DNA from: Otis tarda
Lineage: Eukaryota; Chordata; Aves; Otidiformes; Otididae
Reading direction: 5' to 3'
DNA length: 64,000 nucleotides
Assembly: GCA_026413225.1 (NCBI GenBank)
Contig: CM048552.1
Location: forward strand, 50,173,001-50,237,000
Of the stretch, positions 39,601-45,249 are shown in pieces. Position numbers and translations under genes: made by a program. Positions within the stretch are counted from its first letter, which is position 1. Each line of letters opens with the position of its first letter. The notes beneath the pieces are model-generated. The model did no database searches, had not been told where the DNA came from, and worked only from the letters and a program-made list of their open reading frames with translations.

Positions 39601-39870
39601 CAAAATAAAGCGTTAAAGTCAGAAAAGAATGTTTGCATATAGGCAAGGCATTCGGAGGGATTTTTCTGCCAGTAGTAGTTGGAATGCAGAAAAGCAGGCT
39701 TTAAAAACCAGCAAGTAAAATAAGCACTAAAAACATGATTCTCTTTTTTTGCTAATTGTTAACAGATTGTCAGCAAACTCGAGCGAGAACGAGGGTTTGA
39801 AGAAGTCCAGAAACAGCTCCAGCAAGTAAAAGACTTATTTGATGAAAAGAAAAAATGCAAATGGCTTTGA
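3560..39870 (+). CDS. PLXNC1: PLXNC1 (plexin C1), 3' 22 coding exons, partial gene
   Basis: Plexin C1 is a single-pass cell-surface receptor for semaphorin 7A; its cytoplasmic GAP domain acts on Rap-type GTPases. The 22 exons join in phase into 912 codons including TGA. Window residues 1-269 are extracellular IPT/TIG repeats with N-glycosylation sequons (NFT, NDT, NES, NIS, NIT). Residues 285-308 form the transmembrane helix, followed by a basic stop-transfer (RYKSKE) and a [13 protein letters not shown] juxtamembrane helix. The RasGAP-like domain is split around a Rho-binding domain (about 543-665) and carries [14 protein letters not shown] and [19 protein letters not shown], the two plexin arginine-finger segments. 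The protein ends in a lysine-rich tail, KKKCKWL. Sema and PSI regions are missing because the window starts inside the gene. If the human count of 31 exons holds, these are exons 10-31 (inference). The start given is the first exon visible, not the initiation codon. Confidence 0.96.
3700..4814 (+). other. PLXNC1: PLXNC1 intron with polypurine tract
   Basis: A 1.1 kb intron. Apart from the long GA-rich tract at 4303-4452, listed separately, I see nothing in it. Confidence 0.85.
4303..4452 (+). repeat. GA-rich polypurine low-complexity tract
   Basis: About 150 bases of almost only A and G. The last 92 bases (4361-4452) contain no pyrimidine. It creates a spurious Lys/Glu-rich open frame on + and a Leu/Phe/Ser-rich one on -. 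Confidence 0.95.
4815..4994 (+). CDS. PLXNC1: PLXNC1 exon, IPT/TIG region
   Basis: Acceptor CTCCTCCAG and donor ATCAG|GTAAAT. With the flanking phases it reads [19 protein letters not shown], then continues with paired cysteines ([15 protein letters not shown]) and NTSWIS. This matches the human plexin C1 stretch with LNDTHMKFSLP and TTWIS. It is below the usual ORF length cut-off and was found by phase and homology. Confidence 0.92.
4995..6279 (+). other. PLXNC1: PLXNC1 intron
   Basis: A 1.3 kb intron ending in a C/T-rich tract and TTTTACAG. I see nothing else in it. Confidence 0.85.
6280..6367 (+). CDS. PLXNC1: PLXNC1 exon, IPT/TIG region
   Basis: Reads [20 protein letters not shown] after the split serine codon. 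GGxxITMxGRNF is the start of another IPT/TIG repeat. Donor ACC|GTAAGT. Confidence 0.95.
6368..7260 (+). other. PLXNC1: PLXNC1 intron
   Basis: A 0.9 kb intron with no recognised element. The open frame at 6655-6942 resembles nothing and has no splice support. Confidence 0.8.
7261..7467 (+). CDS. PLXNC1: PLXNC1 exon, IPT/TIG region
   Basis: Sixty-nine whole codons beginning [18 protein letters not shown] and containing [20 protein letters not shown] and [12 protein letters not shown], like human plexin C1 (YREDPRFTGY, TELEVKI). Acceptor TTTCTAG; a second AG eight bases later would break the frame. Donor TAT|GTAAGT. Confidence 0.95.
7580..7771 (+). CDS. PLXNC1: PLXNC1 exon, last extracellular segment
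   Basis: Sixty-four codons starting [19 protein letters not shown], with [16 protein letters not shown], matching human KENDNFNISKKDIE and NITRNQDLTTILCKIK. It follows a 112-base intron. Donor TTT|GTAAGT. Confidence 0.97.
7772..11243 (+). other. PLXNC1: PLXNC1 intron with old CR1 remnant
   Basis: A 3.5 kb intron. Its middle third is a decayed CR1 copy, listed separately. No RNA gene or further exon was recognised. The 160-residue open frame on - at 10473-10955 looks fortuitous. Confidence 0.8.
9120..10085 (+). mobile_element. Degraded CR1-type LINE fragment
   Basis: Traces of a CR1 reverse-transcriptase frame lie in order on +: DWRAANI-like GACTGGAGAGCAGCAAATAT near 9230, a [10 protein letters not shown] catalytic-box remnant at 9661-9690, and [12 protein letters not shown] at 10039-10075. 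Many stops and frameshifts separate them. The 3' UTR and ATTCTATG tail are not recognisable, so the borders are approximate. It looks like the oldest CR1 copy in the window. Confidence 0.6.
11244..11343 (+). CDS. PLXNC1: PLXNC1 exon, first part of transmembrane helix
   Basis: [15 protein letters not shown] followed by [18 protein letters not shown], a hydrophobic membrane span that continues in the next exon. Acceptor TTCTTAG, donor ATAG|GTAAGT, one base over. Confidence 0.96.
12397..12498 (+). CDS. PLXNC1: PLXNC1 exon, end of membrane helix and juxtamembrane
   Basis: Completes the helix (AAFIV), then gives the basic anchor [11 protein letters not shown] and the amphipathic juxtamembrane helix [18 protein letters not shown], a conserved plexin feature thought to mediate dimerisation. 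Acceptor CTTTTTAG, donor GAGG|GTAGGT. Confidence 0.97.
12885..12988 (+). CDS. PLXNC1: PLXNC1 exon, start of cytoplasmic GAP domain
   Basis: [17 protein letters not shown] followed by [18 protein letters not shown], nearly identical to the known plexin C1 segment. Acceptor TTTTCAG, donor GAG|GTAAGT. Confidence 0.98.
14703..14753 (+). repeat. Two-copy tandem duplication, 27-base period
   Basis: The 24-base string GTCAGATACCTA plus AAACTCTATCTT occurs at 14703-14726 and again, identical, at 14730-14753, separated by TAG. Confidence 0.95.
15195..15848 (+). mobile_element. CR1 LINE, 5'-truncated copy
   Basis: Carries the end of the CR1 reverse-transcriptase frame ([20 protein letters not shown], then [20 protein letters not shown]) followed by the 3' UTR. 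It ends at about 15845 with GGTGATTCTATGATTCTG, the short terminal repeat typical of CR1. It is 5'-truncated and frame-broken, so it cannot move. It lies in sense orientation within a PLXNC1 intron. Confidence 0.93.
16574..16615 (+). CDS. PLXNC1: PLXNC1 exon, 42-base small exon
   Basis: Fourteen codons, [14 protein letters not shown], matching human SGGFTHIFTEDMHN. Acceptor TATTTTAG, donor CAG|GTAAGC. Both neighbouring borders are phase 0, so skipping this exon would stay in frame and remove 14 residues at the start of the GAP domain. Confidence 0.95.
17116..17240 (+). CDS. PLXNC1: PLXNC1 exon, GAP domain
   Basis: [20 protein letters not shown] then [21 protein letters not shown], matching human plexin C1. 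Acceptor CTATTCCAG, donor ACAG|GTATAG. Confidence 0.96.
17782..17829 (+). repeat. Long T-rich tract abutting a splice acceptor
   Basis: Forty-eight bases, all T except two C, end three bases before the AACAG acceptor of the next PLXNC1 exon. It doubles as the polypyrimidine tract. The poly-Phe open frame across it is an artefact. Confidence 0.95.
17835..18033 (+). CDS. PLXNC1: PLXNC1 exon, GAP domain, first arginine-finger segment
   Basis: [20 protein letters not shown], then [12 protein letters not shown] and [20 protein letters not shown]. The [14 protein letters not shown] block is the conserved plexin motif carrying the first arginine finger; both arginines are present. Donor CGG|GTACGT. 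Confidence 0.98.
18034..19444 (+). other. PLXNC1: PLXNC1 intron
   Basis: A 1.4 kb intron. Nothing recognised beyond splice sites. Confidence 0.85.
19445..19591 (+). CDS. PLXNC1: PLXNC1 exon, GAP domain to Rho-binding domain linker
   Basis: [20 protein letters not shown], then [20 protein letters not shown] and WQVSEFKTV. Acceptor GTCCTAG, donor GTG|GTATGT; 49 whole codons. Confidence 0.98.
19592..27387 (+). other. PLXNC1: Largest PLXNC1 intron in the window (7.8 kb)
   Basis: Contains an inverted CR1 fragment near 26.3-26.66 kb and a run of ten C at about 22531-22540. The open frame on - at 21740-22219 (159 residues) shows no splice support or family resemblance. I see no other structure. 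Confidence 0.8.
26293..26660 (-). mobile_element. CR1 LINE 3' fragment, inverted
   Basis: Read on -, it contains the conserved CR1 end: GGAGACCTCATTACTCTC near the 5' side, the AAGGTTTAGGTTGGAT-like block, and GGTCTCTTCCAACCTTAAG at the 3' side. It is 5'-truncated and encodes no usable frame. It is antisense to PLXNC1. Confidence 0.93.
27388..27565 (+). CDS. PLXNC1: PLXNC1 exon, Rho-binding domain
   Basis: [20 protein letters not shown], then [17 protein letters not shown] and [10 protein letters not shown], the ubiquitin-like Rho-binding domain that interrupts the plexin GAP fold. Acceptor TTCCCAG, donor CTTG|GTAAGA. Confidence 0.97.
27566..28502 (+). other. PLXNC1: PLXNC1 intron
   Basis: A 0.9 kb intron with no recognised element. 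Confidence 0.85.
28503..28606 (+). CDS. PLXNC1: PLXNC1 exon, Rho-binding domain
   Basis: [20 protein letters not shown] and [15 protein letters not shown], matching human [26 protein letters not shown] in pattern. Acceptor ATACTGCAG, donor GAG|GTAAGC. Confidence 0.96.
28607..31917 (+). other. PLXNC1: PLXNC1 intron
   Basis: A 3.3 kb intron with a short imperfect tandem duplication at 30321-30365. Open frames here (115-133 residues at 30676-31933) overlap on both strands and have no family resemblance. Confidence 0.8.
30321..30365 (+). repeat. Imperfect two-copy tandem duplication, 23-base period
   Basis: TTTAGGCAGAAGTTTAGTGG and TTTAGGCAGTGGCTTAGTGG lie 23 bases apart, differing at three positions. 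Confidence 0.9.
31918..31972 (+). CDS. PLXNC1: PLXNC1 exon, Rho-binding domain
   Basis: [18 protein letters not shown], matching human ISNGSTIKVFKKIANFTS. Only 55 bases. Acceptor GCTTTCAG, donor TCAG|GTAACA. Confidence 0.95.
31973..33085 (+). other. PLXNC1: PLXNC1 intron
   Basis: A 1.1 kb, fairly GC-rich intron. The overlapping open frames on both strands are not supported. Confidence 0.8.
33086..33117 (+). CDS. PLXNC1: PLXNC1 32-base microexon
   Basis: Reads [11 protein letters not shown] with the split first codon, matching human DVEYSDDHCHL. Acceptor TGTTTAG, donor TTG|GTGAGT. The next intron is only 88 bases long. Confidence 0.94.
33206..33313 (+). CDS. PLXNC1: PLXNC1 exon, GAP domain second half
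   Basis: [20 protein letters not shown], then [16 protein letters not shown], matching human [16 protein letters not shown] exactly. Acceptor CACGACAG, donor AAG|GTAAAC. Confidence 0.98.
33314..35199 (+). other. PLXNC1: PLXNC1 intron
   Basis: A 1.9 kb intron with a short CA-rich stretch at about 34397-34422. Nothing else recognised. Confidence 0.85.
35200..35363 (+). CDS. PLXNC1: PLXNC1 exon, GAP domain
   Basis: [20 protein letters not shown], then [20 protein letters not shown] and [13 protein letters not shown]. This is the highly conserved plexin core ([20 protein letters not shown]). Acceptor ACTTTTCAG, donor AACAG|GTACGT. Confidence 0.98.
35807..35954 (+). CDS. PLXNC1: PLXNC1 exon, GAP domain, second arginine-finger segment
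   Basis: [20 protein letters not shown] followed by [28 protein letters not shown] carries the second plexin arginine finger and is intact. Acceptor CTGTCTAG, donor AAG|GTAATG. Confidence 0.98.
35955..37790 (+). other. PLXNC1: PLXNC1 intron
   Basis: A 1.8 kb intron. No element recognised. Confidence 0.85.
37791..37931 (+). CDS. PLXNC1: PLXNC1 exon, C-terminal GAP helices
   Basis: [20 protein letters not shown], then [20 protein letters not shown] and FLTQESK. Acceptor TCTTTTAAG, donor AAG|GTATGG. Confidence 0.98.
38022..38096 (+). CDS. PLXNC1: PLXNC1 exon, C-terminal helix
   Basis: [20 protein letters not shown] then KYYDE, after an intron of only 90 bases. Acceptor CTATTTTAG, donor GAG|GTAAGC. 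Confidence 0.97.
38097..39765 (+). other. PLXNC1: Last PLXNC1 intron
   Basis: A 1.7 kb intron. The open frames at 38711-39092 are unsupported. Confidence 0.85.
39766..39870 (+). CDS. PLXNC1: PLXNC1 last coding exon and stop
   Basis: [20 protein letters not shown], then [14 protein letters not shown] and TGA. It matches the human C-terminus, which ends KKKCKWM. Acceptor TTAACAG. Confidence 0.98.
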   Translation: MVSKLERERGFEEVQKQLQQVKDLFDEKKKCKWL

Positions 39871-42800
39871 GCAGAGCACTGACTCACAGCATCACTGTGG
39901 GGGATTTTAAATAAGCGCTACTGCTCCCAGAACTGTTTTGACTGACTTATATGTACAGGGTTTGAAACATATGGACACTCTTCTCCACTCTGACCATTCC
40001 AAGTAATGCCGACGTTTGGGAATGAAGTTCGGGTGGGGTTACCTCTTCAAACATGACGTGGGCACATGAAAGTGAAAGTGAGTCTAGCATTGGTAGGGCC
40101 AGTATTTTTAGGTACTTAAACCCACACACCTTTTGGTTCCAAAGTACTGCAAGTAAGCTTTCTGCTTACTTAAAAACAAGCTCGTAGGAGATGCACAAAA
40201 CACATGGCAAGTTCAGAGTTGCCCATGCAAACTTGTAAGCAGCTCTTTTTTTTTTTTTAAGACGGAAAGCTGATGTTTCACCACATCCTTTCAGCAGTCT
40301 TGTCAAACTCTGAGGATGAGCTCCAGCTTCAGACTACGGGTCAGCTGCAGTTTCCTTCCTTCCAGACAAATGTACACTGGTTCCTGTTCAGGAAAAAGAA
40401 AAAAGCACCAAAGTGACACTTACTTAAGACAAGTGTCTATCAGAAAACGTGGGGCTGAGGTTTGAAGTCCAAATGCCACATGGCAGGATGTCTCTTCCTT
40501 AGGTGGAAATGCCATGTGCAAAGTGAAGCCAACCACTGAGCAGTGGGGGAGAGACCTTTGGAGAAAGGCACTGGACCGGTGTCAGTCTGTGTTTACATGT
40601 CTACCTTTCCATCCTTGAAGAAGGTGTGACACACTTGTGAGCGGCTTCACAAGCGAAACCTCCATGCAGCTGCACCGCATCAAACGCCGTTGTGATTTGG
40701 TGAAGCAGCTGACAATGGCTGTGCTTTGGTGCCCAAACCTGCACTCAGGCGCATGATCAGCCTGTGCGTCAGTGCTGACGGTCCTGGCCATCCCTGGAGA
40801 AGGACCTCACAAATCTAAAGCCAGCAATTTTTTTTTGTTTGTTTGTTTCAGGTTGTCCACACAAAGGCTTTGCCAAAAGAGGGTTAGTTTAGTAACATGT
40901 AAGCACAGGAGGGCTGGTGTAATGTCTGACTGTGTGTGTGAGAAACTGATCCAAACATGATAGCAAGGGTTTTGGGTGGGAGGGGGTAACCAGCTGCCTT
41001 AGTCCTCCTGGGGGCAGGGTTGAGGCTTGGCCGTTTTAAAAGGAAGGTGTCCCCGGAACATTTGCATTGGTGACTAAAGTTAGCCCCGCTGGAAAGCAGG
41101 TGTGTGGCCATGCTGCTCCTGTGCAAAAAAAATCATGGAGGAGCAGCCATGCTCCCACATCAGCCCAGTCCTACCCTTCCCTACAGAGCTGAAATGGTCT
41201 GGTGCCAAGAACACTGCTTCAGTCACATGGAGGCCCTTACATAGATGTGGGGTAAGGCATTGGTGAGCCGGAGACAGATAGAGATACATTCCCACACGTT
41301 TCCGGAGGGACCTCCCGCTGGAGGCAAGTGGCATAGTGCAATGGCTGAGAGGAGAGGGAAGAGCTGTCCCCTGCCTTGGCGAGGGGTGCCACGAGCTGTG
41401 ACTGGCCTAGACGGCCAAAGTTGAGTATGGAAAGCCTCCGCTGGGGCTGGGACCAGAGAGAGATGCCTGGATCTCCCAGGCATCGGAGGTCTCCAACCGT
41501 TTACTGCCGCGTGCTGCTGCTTTGGAGGAGCCCAGAGGCTGCAGTACTACAGCGCGATAAAGGGGCTGGTTTGGTGGCAAAGGCCACCAGAAGCTGGTAC
41601 CAAGTGCAGTCCCACAGCCCGTGGCCAGCCAGCACCAGTGAACGAACACTAACCACGCTTTGTCAGAGGCAAGCAAGACCGCAGGTAACCTGAAAATAAA
41701 GAGCAAACCCAAACACATTGCCTACTGGTTTGGCCCCTCCCTAGCCTGTGATTGCACAAATTGTACCTCTTGCATATCAGAGAGGGCTGCCACCAACCCA
41801 TACTGTGATGGCTTCTTTTTTTTTTTTTTTTTTTTTAAATTCAGGTCTTACACTTGCAATTAAGTTTACACTTTATACTTGATGGAATGTATGGCTTTGT
41901 TCAGAAAACTGCACTATGATGCTGCAGTACTTTCAGCAGTTTTCTCTGCCTGGCACAATATATTGTGGTAAGTTTAATTTTAACTGGGGGGGAAAAAAAA
42001 AAACACCACACCCCAACCTTAATCTATCTTGCCCTCTGTCCTAAAGGAGTGGACCATGGCTTGAGTAGTAGCACTTAAGCTTAGACTACCTGTACTTAAG
42101 GGCTTGATTTTTATCATTCTTAACCTGACCTTTTAAAGCAGCATCAAATAAATAAAAAAGCACAGTAATTAATATTAAAGGAGAGGCACGAGCAGATTAC
42201 TCTTTCCATTTAGACAGACGTCAGCAGTTTCATTCCACTTCAGGTGTTTGCTGGCAGTGCATTTGAATGAACTGTGATCGTTTTGCTCAACAGTAACCTG
42301 CACAGGCAGAAAGAAAAAAAAAATCCACACCCGACATTTCTGCTTGAAAAGCTGTAAAATAGAATCTGTTTGCGTGGATCTGATCATGTGACCTTCACTA
42401 TATGTGTTTATATGATGAGGAAACGAGAAACCAGTCCTATTCTGTATTTGTACTACTGCTTGTTTGCTACAATAGCTTTAATGATTTCTAGAGATAAGTA
42501 TGTGTTGAAGCAGGCCCTGTAGCGTTAGCCTACAGCCTGGAATAGGATTATTGCCTTTTATTCAAGCCTCCTAAACAGCGTCACTCTGTTAGTAAACCAT
42601 TTAAAGTCATGCTGGGACTTTGTAACCCATCAAGTGGATTTCACGAAGTGATGTGAAGTGTAATTAAGTGGTTGTGGCTCTTTTGGTAGGTTTGGGTCAG
42701 CTCTCAAAACATTGGCACACCTTCCGTATCTGCAATTTGCCGTTACTGTCACACGGACAAAAAGAACCACCTCTGACTAAAGCTGTTTTATGGCAACCCA

Positions 42801-43090
42801 ACAATTCTAATAGCATTCTCTGAAATGAAAGCAAATGTCTCTCTCACTTATTTTTACATGTTTACAAGCAAACTGCTATGGCAAACAGCATATTTTCTAA
42901 CACTAGCTTACAGAGCATTATTTTGCAGTCGTCTAGTTTAAAGTCAGATCTTACTAATGTGTAAAGTAATTCCTGTCACCCTGTTGTTTAAAATGAATGG
43001 TTAAAAAAAAAAGTGCAAATGGCAAATAAATGTCGGTGTTTGTATGGGTTTATCTGGAATAAAATGCATTTGGAGGTTATTTTGATTAAC
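39871..43090 (+). other. PLXNC1: PLXNC1 3' UTR (3' limit inferred)
   Basis: About 3.2 kb after the stop with no splice-supported coding exon. It holds AATAAA hexamers at 41695, 42147, 42151, 43025 and 43058 and a T-rich run at about 41817-41836. The true end needs transcript data; the last pair of signals was taken as the distal limit. Confidence 0.6.
43058..43063 (+). promoter_or_regulatory. PLXNC1: Candidate distal PLXNC1 poly(A) signal
   Basis: AATAAA, followed within 30 bases by a T/G-rich stretch (GGAGGTTATTTTG). A second AATAAA lies at 43025-43030. The hexamer at 41695-41700 could give a shorter transcript. Confidence 0.4.
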
Positions 43091-44720
43091 TTGTGTACTT
43101 CGGAATGGTTAAAAGCAAGCAAGCACAGCTTGTAGCAACGCCAAGGTCATGCAAGGAACGAACTGCAAGACACTGACTGGCGTCAGCTGAGGAGCACTAC
43201 TGCAGCTCCAGCCCTGCGAGGCGCCAAGGCAGAGCCACAGGGGTCAACACCACATGTAACAAAGCACCTCTGTCATTCCCAGATTGGGAAGTACAAAAAA
43301 AAGGAAGGTACGATGCAGCATCAGGCAATGCTGAGGGCAGAGAGGTGATGGCTTGAAACGCTGCAGCTGCTGAGCTGTGACCTTCCCTTCACGCCCCGGA
43401 CAGGGAGGCGGTGGAGGAAGATTCCCTGGGATGGGGGATTCCCAGCAGCCTTCCTGCCTCTGCAATGCCCACTACACCTCCGCACAACCCTCAGGAGCCA
43501 CACTACAACTTTACTGCTTTGAGGCTCTGAAAGTATGATGATCATTTTATGAAGTTAAAAATGAGGATCGATCACCTGACAACCATTCCTTCAGGAGAGG
43601 CTACCACAGGAACAAGGCATTACCTCACTTGTGCAAAGAGCCTGAGACAGACTGGGAAAGGGACACCACAGACCATTAGATAACCATCATTCTTCCTCCT
43701 GCTATTACCGCTTTTCTGCCCTCCAAGCCTTCCCTAGTTGGTATAAACAGCCCTCCCTGCCCCACAACATCAGATCAAGTCTTGCTGAAGCCAACACGAC
43801 CAGAGTCAGGGACAGGAAGACAGAGATGCTGAGAGCAGCTGGCCTGGCTTGCTGGCTGCTCTTTGCAACCATTATGTACTGGTAAGTGTTAGTGAACATG
43901 ACATGTGGCAAAGCTGGCTCAGGCACAGTTACTTTCTCCAAATTAATCCTGCAAGGAGAAAGTAGAAATAGCTTCTGTTAGTTCTAATCATTACACTGTT
44001 TTACTCCAAGAAGTCTAACAAATTCCCCAAGAAAACGCAATGCAATGCTGATACTTATATACTGTAAGGAAAATAAAAAACGCAGCCTCTGAAGAGAGAA
44101 GGTGAATTGATGACAATGTCACCATAAGCAATTCAGTTATTCAGTTGTCTATTACTACAGTCTCATAACAGAACTGACTAAGCTATTAAAAGAAATCACA
44201 CTGCATATCTCACTCTCATACTTTCACTACAGTATTCAGAAAGAAAAAAAAAAAAAAAGAAAACCAAAAACCAGATAAAATCCTTCCTACACTTCCAGGA
44301 AAGTTTTCACTATCAAGTCATAAAAATGAATTGATCCTGTATAAGTTTCTGTTACTAAACTGATAATGAAGGAAAAACAAACAACAAAAAAAAAGATTTT
44401 AAATAAATACATTCAACCTTGAATAAATAATTTTACTGTAGTTAAGTAAACAAATTACAGTAGCAACAAATTCAAACGCACATTGTCCTAATGTGAAGAC
44501 AATTTGTTATACTTCATCTCTACTACATTATATTAAAAACCTGATTATTGCTTATTCCCATTATAAAAATACAAGAGGCACATTGTCAAGGGTGGCAAAT
44601 AACAGTTTTCAGCACTCAATGTACCTGTGGATCACAGCCTTGTTAACAATCAAAACTCCACACTGATACAGTAACTTCTACATTGAAGGAGTAAGGGGAT
44701 AGTATCAAGGAAGTTTTAAA
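43091..44720. other. Tail-to-tail intergenic gap
   Basis: About 1.6 kb between the likely ends of PLXNC1 and CEP83. It is GC-moderate to about 43.9 kb, then AT-rich with A-runs (16-base run near 44247). No gene recognised. The open frames at 43244-43941 on - lack support. Confidence 0.6.
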
Positions 44721-44748
44721 GGAATTATCAAAAATTTTTATTTTAATT

Positions 44749-44754
44749 TTTATT
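44749..44754 (-). promoter_or_regulatory. CEP83: Candidate CEP83 poly(A) signal
   Basis: AATAAA on the - strand, 310 bases past the CEP83 stop. Another lies at 44737-44742. These would give a 3' UTR of about 330 bases. A third hexamer overlaps the stop codon itself (45063-45068). Confidence 0.45.
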
Positions 44755-45063
44755 TTAAGTGCCAGCACAACCCAAACCTTGCTAGATGTTTGTTTTGTGT
44801 GATGAGATTATTTCATGTTTTGACTTTAGATTAATTTTACATCATTTATATAAAAACATTTCAAAATGTAGTTAAATCTGTCAATGCTTTTGTTTTGAAC
44901 CATTATATTCGATAATTTATGACAGTATCAAAAATAAATACAAAACTATGTAAAATATATTTTATGCTATTCAGGCACATAAAAGCATGTTTTTGGCAAA
45001 ATATTAAAAGCATGTACAAAGGATAAGCTATTGAAAACTAACAGTATGTAGAGTTTGCAGATT

Positions 45064-45249
45064 TTATTTGGAGTCCTCGCTTTGCACATCACCTTCTTCA
45101 ACGATCTTGTTTCTAGCCAAGTCCCTGTATGCACCCACTGTTACTTGCTCACTAGATGGTCTGAGATCTTGCAGCTGTTTTCTCTGTGTGGTTTCTAGTT
45201 CTTCCAACCGCTTGCGAAGCAGGGAAAGTGCTCTTTGATGCTGTTCCTC
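45064..45249 (-). CDS. CEP83: CEP83 last coding exon and stop
   Basis: [20 protein letters not shown], then [18 protein letters not shown] and a tail ending [13 protein letters not shown]. The first 25 residues match human EEQHQREL and [16 protein letters not shown]. The tail after RKQL is longer than the human end. The acceptor TTTCAAG follows an 18-base T-run. Confidence 0.95.
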   Translation of the reverse strand, partial: EEQHQRALSLLRKRLEELETTQRKQLQDLRPSSEQVTVGAYRDLARNKIVEEGDVQSEDSK

